Source: Streptomyces sp. Je 1-332 (GTDB lineage Bacteria > Actinomycetota > Actinomycetes > Streptomycetales > Streptomycetaceae). From it: DNA of 64,000 nucleotides. Every line of letters begins with the position of its first letter. The stretch's first letter is position 1. Below, one piece after another: positions 53,625 through 61,107 of this stretch. The position numbers were made by a program, and so were the translations under genes. The DNA lies in NCBI RefSeq assembly GCF_040730185.1, contig NZ_CP160402.1:8210400-8274399 (forward strand), given 5' to 3'. The notes under the pieces were generated by a model, which was not told where the DNA came from, ran no database searches, and was given only the letters and a program-made list of their open reading frames with translations.

Positions 53625-55136
53625 GTGAGTGATTTCGACGCGATCGACTCGCTCCTCGCCTCTGTCGGCCCGCAGACCGACCTCCCAGACGCCCAGGCCC
53701 GCCGCGCCTTGCGCGAGCAGGCTCAGCTGTCCAAGGCGCAGGTGGCCCGCGCCCTCGGGGTGAGCCCTTCCACGGTCAGCGCCTGGGAAGCCGGCCGGGA
53801 TCCGGCCGGCGAGGTGCGCGTCAAGTACGCCTACCTCCTGGACGGGTTGAGCGCCAAGCTCGCCGCCGACACCACGCCCGAAATCGAGCCGGCGGCGGAG
53901 TCCACTGCGGCCGAGCCCGTCGCAGCGGATGCCGCCGCTGCAGCCGAGCCCGAGCCCGAGGGCGGGGACGAAGTCGAGGTACTCACCGTGCCGGAGCCGT
54001 GTGTGCTGTGCGGGCGTCCGGCCGGGCGGCGGGTGGAGGGCTTCGCTCAGCACCTGGACCCAGCCGAATGCCAGGACAGCACAGTCGAGGCGCAGCCAGC
54101 CCCGGTCGCCGACCGGTCCGCCCCCGCCTCGAAGCCGTCGGAGCGTGCCAAGGGCCCGGCCCGCCGGGCATTCCAGGAGCCGTCAGGCCCGGTGGGCTTG
54201 ATCCATGCGGCGGTTGAGGGAGCGCTCGCCGAGCACCAGGGCGATGTGGAAGCGGCCACCGCGGCGCTGTTGAAGAAGGCGATCGGGGACGCGATGCGCT
54301 TGCTGGACGAGACCCGCAAGGGCGCCCGGTACGACGTGATCGCCCACCCCGCAATTCCCGACATCCTGAAGAAGCAGACCTCCCGGGGCGCGGACCAGAT
54401 CTGGGAGGCCCGCCCCAAGTGGACCCGCGCCGAACTGCCGCCCGGCGTTCATGAGGTGACGGCACTGGACATCAACGGCGCCTATCTGTCCGCCCTCAAG
54501 ACTCATCTGCCGCTCGGGCAGCTCGAGCACACCACCGGCATGCCGCACGACGGCCGCCGCGCCGGAGTCCACCTGATCACCCCACCCGCCTGGGAGTACG
54601 ACGCCGTGCTGCCCAACCCGATCGGCGAGCGCGACGAACCCGGGCCCCTATGGGTCACCGAACCCACCCTGCGTCTCCTGCTGCGCCTGTCCAGCCCGAA
54701 GCACGGGCTGTGCGAGGCGCCGGAAGTCCACGAGTCCTATACATCGGGGGCGACGGAGAACCTGCTGGAGAAGTTCCGCATCACGCTCAAGGACGCCCGC
54801 GACACCGCCATCGCCGACGGCGACGCGGTGACCCTGGAGTACGTGAAGGCGATGTACTCGAAGTTCGTCTCCACCATGGGGGAGTCGAACTACAACCGGG
54901 AGCTGTACCGGCCGGACTGGATGCACATCATCCGATCCCAGGCCTTCGCCAACCTCTGGATGAAGGCGCTCAAAGCCCACGACGAAGGACTCGCCGTCGT
55001 CCGAGCGATGGGCACCGACGAACTCCACGTCATCGGCGACTGGCGCCGTGTCTTCCCCGAAGGCCGTGGGGTTACCGAGGTCAAGGTCAAAGACCTCTAC
55101 ACCGCGGGCACCGACACGATGGGGGAGGAGCAGTAG
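53625..55136 (+). CDS. tap: Tap-like telomere-associated protein
   Basis: Partner of the terminal protein at linear ends, 503 residues from GTG 53625 with AGGGAG eight bases upstream; upstream in-frame codons lack sense. Residues 29-57 form an XRE-type HTH (LSKAQVARALGVSPSTVSAW). A Cys/His cluster (C126, C129, H143, C149; CVLCGRP...QHLDPAEC) follows, as in Tap homologues I recall. The C-terminal half holds DINGAYLSA (from D282), resembling polymerase motif A (DxxSLYPS), then KAMYSKFVSTM and GTDELHV, which could match motifs B and C. Streptomyces Tap binds telomeric overhangs, recruits Tpg and has been reported to act as a primase. Shorter than the 700-odd residues usual for archetypal Tap. 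Confidence 0.8.
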   Translation: MSDFDAIDSLLASVGPQTDLPDAQARRALREQAQLSKAQVARALGVSPSTVSAWEAGRDPAGEVRVKYAYLLDGLSAKLAADTTPEIEPAAESTAAEPVAADAAAAAEPEPEGGDEVEVLTVPEPCVLCGRPAGRRVEGFAQHLDPAECQDSTVEAQPAPVADRSAPASKPSERAKGPARRAFQEPSGPVGLIHAAVEGALAEHQGDVEAATAALLKKAIGDAMRLLDETRKGARYDVIAHPAIPDILKKQTSRGADQIWEARPKWTRAELPPGVHEVTALDINGAYLSALKTHLPLGQLEHTTGMPHDGRRAGVHLITPPAWEYDAVLPNPIGERDEPGPLWVTEPTLRLLLRLSSPKHGLCEAPEVHESYTSGATENLLEKFRITLKDARDTAIADGDAVTLEYVKAMYSKFVSTMGESNYNRELYRPDWMHIIRSQAFANLWMKALKAHDEGLAVVRAMGTDELHVIGDWRRVFPEGRGVTEVKVKDLYTAGTDTMGEEQ

Positions 55137-55709
55137 ATGCCGGAGAGGAACAATGACTTCGGAAAGTTCGGCGCGAGCGGTGTCAGGGGAAGTGAACTCG
55201 TCGGGCAAAAGCTCGACGACCTCGCCGGCGGCATCGCCACCCCCATCACCGCGAAGCGCGGTCTGATGGCGCGCCTGAACTATCTGACGAGGTCCGACCA
55301 CGCCCGTCAGGCCGCCCGGGATGCCGGGCTGATGGTGACCGACCGCACGCTGAAGGCGTGGCTGGAGGGCAAGCGCCACCCCTCGGCGAAGAACCTGAAG
55401 AAGATCGAGGACGCCTACCGGGTGGTGCGCCGGCAGAACGTGGCCCGGCACCTGCTCAAGCGCCTCAACGCGAACGGCGGCACCAGGGTGGAGATCCACC
55501 CCCTCAACCAGTCCGGCGTCGCCCGCCCGCTGCAGCGCGACATTCCCTTCCGGCACATGAACGTGCGCCGCTGGGACCGGATCGTCGGCGCGTGGGCGGC
55601 CGGTGACCACCATGGCTTGGACGCGGCCTGGACCGACGACATCCTGCCTGATCTGGGGTCCCAGTACGGAGCGTACGAGTACTGCACCAACGTCGGCTTC
55701 GCTGCATAG
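55137..55709 (+). CDS. tpg: Tpg-like telomere terminal protein
   Basis: Candidate protein primer covalently attached to the 5' ends, 190 residues (archetypal Tpg about 184). The ATG follows the tap TAG with no gap, with GGGGAGGAG inside tap as ribosome site. An HTH-like stretch (HARQAARDAGLMVTDRTLKA, WLEGKRHPSAKNLKKIEDAY) precedes a basic region and ends EYCTNVGF, recalling the YxEVGF end of Tpg. Thr116 in NANGGTRVEI lies near the Thr114 used for priming in known Tpg; this correspondence is inference. Gene order and size support the call; sequence is divergent from the archetype. Confidence 0.78.
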   Translation: MPERNNDFGKFGASGVRGSELVGQKLDDLAGGIATPITAKRGLMARLNYLTRSDHARQAARDAGLMVTDRTLKAWLEGKRHPSAKNLKKIEDAYRVVRRQNVARHLLKRLNANGGTRVEIHPLNQSGVARPLQRDIPFRHMNVRRWDRIVGAWAAGDHHGLDAAWTDDILPDLGSQYGAYEYCTNVGFAA

Positions 55710-55767
55710 CCCCTGGCCGGAGGTGGTCTGCGGACCTCGCGGGATGGCGTACGGTTGGCTTCACCGA

Positions 55768-55841
55768 CGCGGGGTGGAGCAGCTCGGTAGCTCGCTGGGC
55801 TCATAACCCAGAGGTCGCAGGTTCAAATCCTGTCCCCGCTA
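55768..55841 (+). tRNA. initiator tRNA-fMet (CAT anticodon)
   Basis: 74-nt cloverleaf. The acceptor CGCGGGG pairs with CCCCGCT, leaving position 1-72 unpaired, an initiator trait. The D arm is GAGCAGCTCGGTAGCTC, the anticodon arm CTGGG-CTCATAA-CCCAG has the three G:C pairs typical of initiators, and the T arm is GCAGG-TTCAAAT-CCTGT. CCA is not encoded. It lies 58 bp after tpg. Confidence 0.95.
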
Positions 55842-55848
55842 CTGCCGA

Positions 55849-55884
55849 GCAGGGTCCGGATCCATTAGAGGATCCGGACCCTGC
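55849..55884 (+). terminator. perfect hairpin terminator after tRNA-fMet
   Basis: A 15-bp perfect stem GCAGGGTCCGGATCC / GGATCCGGACCCTGC with a 6-base loop ATTAGA directly follows the tRNA. Confidence 0.85.
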
Positions 55885-56201
55885 CGCATTTCAGGGGCGC
55901 CCGCCCGTTGCGTGCCCGCTGGGCTACGTGTGCGAGTGCCCGGCACGGCGTGCGAGCGGCCCGCGTACTCGTTGGTGGTGAAGGCGCGGCCGAGCTTGTC
56001 GACGAAGACGCGACGGCGGACACCCTCTTCCGCCCCTCGGCCACCGAGAGGCAGCGGACACCGCCGTCCCCCTGGTCGCCGGACTCCAGGTGTGCTGGAC
56101 AGACTTCCTCTACCAGTGACCGGCCCCCGGCCTCACCGCGCCCGCCCCCTGGACTCCCGTTTCCCGGTGCGGTGTCAGTGCCCGCTTCTAGTCTCTCCGC
56201 C
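55885..56201. other. intergenic, no gene recognised
   Basis: Between the tRNA terminator and the GNAT-like gene; nothing identified. Confidence 0.45.
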
Positions 56202-57008
56202 ATGCCATCAGCGAGGCCCAAACGGCCGGTCACCGAGCTCCCGGGCGACCCCGCCCGTCTTCACCTCCACTACGGTCACGGACACCCTGCGGTGCCCTAC
56301 GACTTTGAGGACACGCTGGAATCCTGGTACGTCGCGGTCACCCACGGGCAGGCGGGCGACGAGGAGTGGGACGACGAGGAGGACGGGGACAGCCACGCTC
56401 CGGCTGCGGGTACCGAGGTCGGGCACCTCATTCTGTGGAGGCTGCGCGACTACACCGGCGAGAACCGGTGGGAGGCGGCGGACGCCGAGTCCGGCGATCT
56501 CGAGGTCATTGCTTCCGCTGCCCTGGGCCGATCCGGACGCGACGGCTATAGCGCTGCGTTCGAGAAAGCGGTCACTCATCCTGTCGGCGATCTGCTGCTC
56601 CTCGACCGCGTCAGCCTCGACAAGGTGTGGAGGGGCTTCGGACTGGGCCCGGCTCTGGCGGCCGAAGCGATCCGCCGTCTGTCCGGGGGTTGCTGCGCGG
56701 TCGCGGTCTATCCGGCCATGGGTGAGTACCCCGAAGACCGTGAGCAGGCCACCGAGGCATATCGCCGCCATGTGAAGAAGAAGGTCGCCGCACTGTGGGA
56801 GAGCATCGGCTTTCAGCCGTTCCGCCGTGGCGTGTGGCTCCTGGACACCGCTCTGCGCCAGCCAGAGGAGCTCATACGGGCTCGCCGTGCCGAACTGCAC
56901 GCGCTCAGCGCAGCCTTCCAGCGGTCCGGCCCGCCTGAGAGCGGCCCGGCGGACGGCGTGACTACGAGAGAAAGTGGCACCCAGGCGCCGGGGCCCGGCC
57001 TGGACTGA
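56202..57008 (+). CDS. GNAT-like hypothetical protein
   Basis: 268 residues from ATG 56202. The middle has LLLLDRVSLDKVWRGFGLGP then ALAAEAIRRLSGGCCAVAVY, resembling strand beta4 and motif A (RxxGxG/A) of acetyltransferases, followed by VAALWESIGFQPFRRGVW as motif B. The N-terminal 110 residues are acidic (DEEWDDEEDGDS). Acetyl-CoA use is a guess from this motif. It stands downstream of the tap-tpg-tRNA block. Confidence 0.5.
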   Translation: MPSARPKRPVTELPGDPARLHLHYGHGHPAVPYDFEDTLESWYVAVTHGQAGDEEWDDEEDGDSHAPAAGTEVGHLILWRLRDYTGENRWEAADAESGDLEVIASAALGRSGRDGYSAAFEKAVTHPVGDLLLLDRVSLDKVWRGFGLGPALAAEAIRRLSGGCCAVAVYPAMGEYPEDREQATEAYRRHVKKKVAALWESIGFQPFRRGVWLLDTALRQPEELIRARRAELHALSAAFQRSGPPESGPADGVTTRESGTQAPGPGLD

Positions 57009-57099
57009 CTTCTCGCAGGCACCTGCGCCGCGTGGCTGGACAGGAACACCGAAAATTCGAATCGAGGAGTGCGGAGAACCATGGGGGGAGAGGCAGCCG

Positions 57100-57821
57100 G
57101 TGGACGAGGACATCCAGGACACATCGGACTGGGCGCGGCAACGCCTTGAGGAGATGGGTGTCTTCGGGACGCAGGACGGACTGCGGTGGGCGGCGGCCCA
57201 CGGTCTCGTCCTGTCCGTCTGGCGCAACGGTCCGATCGAGGACGCGCACGCCTCTCGACCCACCAGCCGGCGCAAGGCATTGCGCGACGGGACGATATTC
57301 GCCCGCAACACCTGGCACACCCGGCAGGCGTTCGACGTTCTGGGCTCCGATGACCCGTTCCGTCTCTACGCACTGGAGGACCTGATCCTGGACCGGGACA
57401 TGGTCTGGCCGGGATGCGAGCGGACTCTGAAGGACTTCGGCTGGGGATTCCTCGGAGAATCAAGAAACAGGCGAAACAGCACATAGACATGTTCAGGCAC
57501 TTCGAGAAGCGACTGCCGCCAGACGACTTCCTCCTCTTTGCCGGCGCTCCCCGCATCGGGACCAACAGCCGCCACTACGGTATGCCGAAATGGCCTGCCT
57601 GCGTGGAAGCGGCGATGCGCCGACTGCGCGGCGAGGACGAGGATTTCCTCCACGAATGGGGTGACCTGATGACCCGTATCGGTCCCGCCCCCGCTTTCGT
57701 CACCACGGACCTTGGGACAACCCGGAAACTGCTGCTGGAATCCCCATGGGAACTGGGCGACGAGAACTTGGGCCGGTTCGCCTGGAACCCGATCCTGGAA
57801 CCACCCGACACGACACCCTAG
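57100..57821 (+). pseudogene. hypothetical protein, frameshifted
   Basis: From GTG 57100, GGGGAG upstream: IQDTSDWARQRLEEMGVFGT, RNTWHTRQAFDVLGSDDPF, LDRDMVWPGCERTLKDFGWG, then the frame breaks near 57458. The other frame continues IKKQAKQHIDMFRHFEKRLP, FLLFAGAPRIGTNSRHYGMP and GRFAWNPILEPPDTTP. A single missing base joins them into about 240 residues. I do not recognise the family. Confidence 0.45.
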
Positions 57822-58241
57822 GCGCGGGGCGGCAGCAGCCGCCACGACCACGCATGCCTTCTCGATGCGGTGATGAACCCGCCTGATCTTGAGTCCGCCC
57901 CTGCCGCTTCAACCGCTATTCAGCTTCGCAGGACAAGCTCATAGAGGATGCTCCTCTGTGTCGATCCCGGCACAGGCGACAGCTCACACATGCCCTGGCC
58001 CACCATTGAAGTTCAGCCACCACTCCCGGTATCCCTGCCATGGCCTTCGTACGCTCCGTTACGATGAGCGGCAAGATTGTTGGCACGTGACACGGACAGG
58101 CCCAGAACCGGCCCGCCCCGCCCCGGGCCAGGTGATGCCGCACAGACGTACGCCGCGGGACGGGCTAGCTCCGCTCCGGACTGCGTCTGGCGACAATGCG
58201 TCCGGCCTACGGGGGTGCGGGCGGGATGCGTGGGGTGGGCA
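57822..58241 (+). other. 420 bp upstream of the NdpA-RelA/SpoT cluster
   Basis: No gene seen. It must carry the promoter of the cluster, but no hexamer pair was convincing. Confidence 0.4.
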
Positions 58242-59429
58242 GTGCGGACCGACTTCGGGGACCTCGTCGTGGACCAGGCCATCGTCCACATAGTGCCCAG
58301 ACGCACCCAGAACGAGGAGCTCTTTCCGCTCCAGCTCAGCCAGACGTTCTGCCGCCTGGACGAAGACGTGCGCTACGAACTCCAGGGCAAACTGCGTGAC
58401 GTCTTCGCCCGTCTGGGGCGCGAGGTCATCGAGGACCCGGAACTCAAATCCCCCCTGCCCGACACGGTCCGCGCCTTCCTCGACACTGAACAGGACCTCG
58501 TCCAAGTCTCCGGGGAACTGGCACACGCACTGCGCGACAGCCAAGGAGGAAACAGCCCGGCCGGGCTTCTCTTGGTCGCCTCCGCCCGCCTGGACGGCCA
58601 GCAGGCGCTGCTGATGGTCAAACTCGAGCACGAGACCGGCATGCAGACCAACGAGATCGTCACCGACGGCCTGCGCACCTTCGCCATGCAGTACCTCGAT
58701 GACCTCCTGCTCACCCAGAAATCCAAGGTGTACAAAGTAGCCCTCTTCTCCGAAGAGGGGCTGGCTGAACCAGGGCTTCAGGGATGGGCTGCAGACCCCC
58801 AGACAACGGGCAAGGACGTGGCCCGCTTCTTCCTCGAGAAGTTCCTGGGCTGTCGGCATCAAAACGACCCCAGGGAACTGACCCGCCGCTTCCACGACAC
58901 CGCGATGAACTGGGTCAACAGCCGCTGCACGGACTCAGACACCCGTATGAACTACGTGCTGGCCACTATGGTGGAACTCCAGAGCCCCACCCCGACAGTG
59001 GACCCCACGGAGTTCATCCGCACCCACTTGCGCGACGCGCACCAGGCCGACCTTGCCGCATTCCTTGCCGAAAACGACGTCCCTATCGGCACTTTCGAGA
59101 AGAACACCGAGCTCATCAGCAACAGGCTCCAGAAGATGCGGGTGGACCTGTCCAACGGTGCCTTCCTAGTCGCCCCGGTAGAAGCCATGCAGGACGGAAC
59201 CATCCAAGTAGAGGACCTCGGCGACGGCCGGACGACGGTGACAGTCACCTCGACCGTCACCAAGACCAGCAGCGGAGCAACAGCGGGCCGCCCTCCCAAA
59301 CCACCCACTCAGCGCCCCGAGTTGCCCATCCAGGCCGAGACACTTCCTGGATTCGAGACAATCCGCGCCCTCCCCAAAAAAGCCACGCCTGCCCACAACG
59401 GACATGCGCTCCCACCGGCCCAGACGTGA
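58242..59429 (+). CDS. NdpA-like nucleoid-associated protein
   Basis: 395 residues from GTG 58242. VVDQAIVHIVPRRTQNEELF, then AGLLLVASARLDGQQALLMV with KLEHETGMQ, and RFHDTAMNWVNSRCTDSDT, RVDLSNGAFLVAPVEAM near the end fit the 37-kDa nucleoid-associated (NdpA/YejK) family, about 335 residues in enterobacteria. A Thr/Ser-rich and Pro-rich tail of about 60 residues is added. NdpA proteins bind DNA; exact role unclear. Its 3' end is followed closely by a RelA/SpoT-type gene, indicating joint function. Confidence 0.65.
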   Translation: MRTDFGDLVVDQAIVHIVPRRTQNEELFPLQLSQTFCRLDEDVRYELQGKLRDVFARLGREVIEDPELKSPLPDTVRAFLDTEQDLVQVSGELAHALRDSQGGNSPAGLLLVASARLDGQQALLMVKLEHETGMQTNEIVTDGLRTFAMQYLDDLLLTQKSKVYKVALFSEEGLAEPGLQGWAADPQTTGKDVARFFLEKFLGCRHQNDPRELTRRFHDTAMNWVNSRCTDSDTRMNYVLATMVELQSPTPTVDPTEFIRTHLRDAHQADLAAFLAENDVPIGTFEKNTELISNRLQKMRVDLSNGAFLVAPVEAMQDGTIQVEDLGDGRTTVTVTSTVTKTSSGATAGRPPKPPTQRPELPIQAETLPGFETIRALPKKATPAHNGHALPPAQT

Positions 59430-59469
59430 CGTTCCGCGGCACCCTCCCCAACGCTTGGCTGGGTCAGCC

Positions 59470-60459
59470 GTGCCCCTGAGCGCCGATGAAGCCTTCCAGC
59501 GCTATCAACACGAACGACCCCGCATCGAAAAGGCAGCCGAGGCGACCAAGGCACACCTGGAGCATCACATTGCCCTCCGCGGGATTGCCTGCGAGGTAAC
59601 CGCCCGCGCCAAGGAGGTCAGCGGCTTCAACACGAAGATGTACCGCAAGGGCTACACCGACCCCTGGAAGGAAATCACCGACAAAGCCGGCGTACGCGTC
59701 ATCGTGCCCCACAGAGGTCTGCTCGACCCCGCCCTGAAAATGATCAAAGAGTGCCTTGACGTCCGGTGGGTAGAGGACGACCGGGACACCCCCGGCGACG
59801 AGGACCGCCTGCGCTACCCCCGCCTGCACATCCAAGCCGTCATGGTCGGCAGGGAAGAAGACCCCGACGGCAACCCGTACGACTGTGAGATCCAACTACG
59901 CACCGAGGCCGTCGACTTGTGGTCACGCATGTCCCACAAGCTTCTCTACAAGCCCGGCGTCACCCCACCCCCCGATGTCAGACGCTCGCTGTACCGTCTG
60001 ATTGCCCTGGTCGAACTATTCGACCTCGAGGTCGAACGGGGGGTGGAAGCCATGGCACAGCACCCCGACCTTGCACACAGCAACCACCTCCTCAACACGG
60101 CCGAACAGATCTACCGCACCTTCACTGACCACCCCTACAGCACCGACCTGTCCCACGAAGTCATCGACACCCTCTCCCAGACCATCGATGACACCACCGC
60201 CTACAGCGAGCAACTCACCCAGTTCACCAAACGCTTCCGCGAGCGTCTCGAACGTGCCTACACCGAGTACGGACCCACCAGCGCCCTTTTCCTCAAGCAC
60301 GGCCGCTACCTGCTGGCCAGCCAGCCAGAAAGCCTGATCATCTTTGAACGGCTATCCCAGATCCGTTCCCGCTTCGACCTGCACATCGCCTGGAAGAACA
60401 GCGAGCTACCGGACAGCATGATCACCGACATGGCCCAGATCTGGGGAGTCGCCCTATGA
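59470..60459 (+). CDS. RelA/SpoT-type nucleotide synthetase (short, stand-alone)
   Basis: 329 residues from GTG 59470; an ATG at 59404 overlapping the previous gene is possible. The synthetase core keeps the key features: RAKEVSGFNTKMYRKG (ATP-binding basic stretch), EITDKAGVRVIV (catalytic Asp), YPRLH (nucleotide-stacking Tyr), and CEIQLRTEAVDLWSRMSHKL (catalytic Glu plus Arg). No HD, TGS or ACT domain. A helical C-terminal extension of about 170 residues follows. This is the architecture of small alarmone synthetases and of toxSAS toxins that pyrophosphorylate tRNA or make (p)ppGpp/(p)ppApp. Confidence 0.8.
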   Translation: MPLSADEAFQRYQHERPRIEKAAEATKAHLEHHIALRGIACEVTARAKEVSGFNTKMYRKGYTDPWKEITDKAGVRVIVPHRGLLDPALKMIKECLDVRWVEDDRDTPGDEDRLRYPRLHIQAVMVGREEDPDGNPYDCEIQLRTEAVDLWSRMSHKLLYKPGVTPPPDVRRSLYRLIALVELFDLEVERGVEAMAQHPDLAHSNHLLNTAEQIYRTFTDHPYSTDLSHEVIDTLSQTIDDTTAYSEQLTQFTKRFRERLERAYTEYGPTSALFLKHGRYLLASQPESLIIFERLSQIRSRFDLHIAWKNSELPDSMITDMAQIWGVAL

Positions 60460-61082
60460 CGAGCCCAACACAGCCCGAGCCCCCAGCCCTCGTGGCCGCC
60501 ACCGCGATGTTCATCGAGGTCCTCGTGGTCGGCATCGGCGCGCTCACCGCAGCCGTGCTCCTCCTCGTCGCTCTGATCGGCCCAGCTACCACGGCCAAAC
60601 TCGCCCCCCTCGCGGGCTCCTCCGCGGCGGCCGGAGTAGCGCTCGCCGCCGCCTACGCCCTGGGCATCCCCATCGACCGGGCGGCCGATACCGCCCTCAC
60701 GCCGCACCGCCGTCGGCTGCGCACCCGCTTCTTCCCCTCCAACACCGCCTACGCCCAAGCGCGCTTGCGCCTGGCCGACTTCCCGGTCTTGGCAGCCCGG
60801 GCGGACTACGCGCGCTCCCGCATGCGGATCTGCCGCGGATGGACTCTCAACACCCTGGCCCTGACCCTCACCGCAGACCTGGCCATGCTGCGCTACTCCT
60901 TCGAGCACCGCCCACTCATCCTGGGCGCTACCACCGCCCTCGGCGCAGCGACCGCCTTCGGCTTCTACCGCGCCTGGCGCTCCCTCACTACGACCGGCTA
61001 CCGCAAACTCGCTGAACAGACCGTACCCGCCACCATCCCACCAGTACCCGTCCCGTCTCAGCCCGGCACCACACCACCCTGA
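60456..61082 (+). CDS. four-helix membrane protein linked to the RelA/SpoT gene
   Basis: 208 residues; the ATG overlaps the synthetase stop by four bases. Helices: MFIEVLVVGIGALTAAVLLL, SAAAGVALAAAYALGIP, WTLNTLALTLTADLAML and LILGATTALGAATAFGFY, with a basic cytoplasmic loop (LTPHRRRLRTRFFPSNTAYA) between pairs. Pro-rich tail. It could be an effector, anchor or antitoxin for the synthetase. No named family. Confidence 0.75.
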   Translation: MTSPTQPEPPALVAATAMFIEVLVVGIGALTAAVLLLVALIGPATTAKLAPLAGSSAAAGVALAAAYALGIPIDRAADTALTPHRRRLRTRFFPSNTAYAQARLRLADFPVLAARADYARSRMRICRGWTLNTLALTLTADLAMLRYSFEHRPLILGATTALGAATAFGFYRAWRSLTTTGYRKLAEQTVPATIPPVPVPSQPGTTPP

Positions 61083-61107
61083 GGTACCCCCGCACAGCCT
61101 GTGCCGA

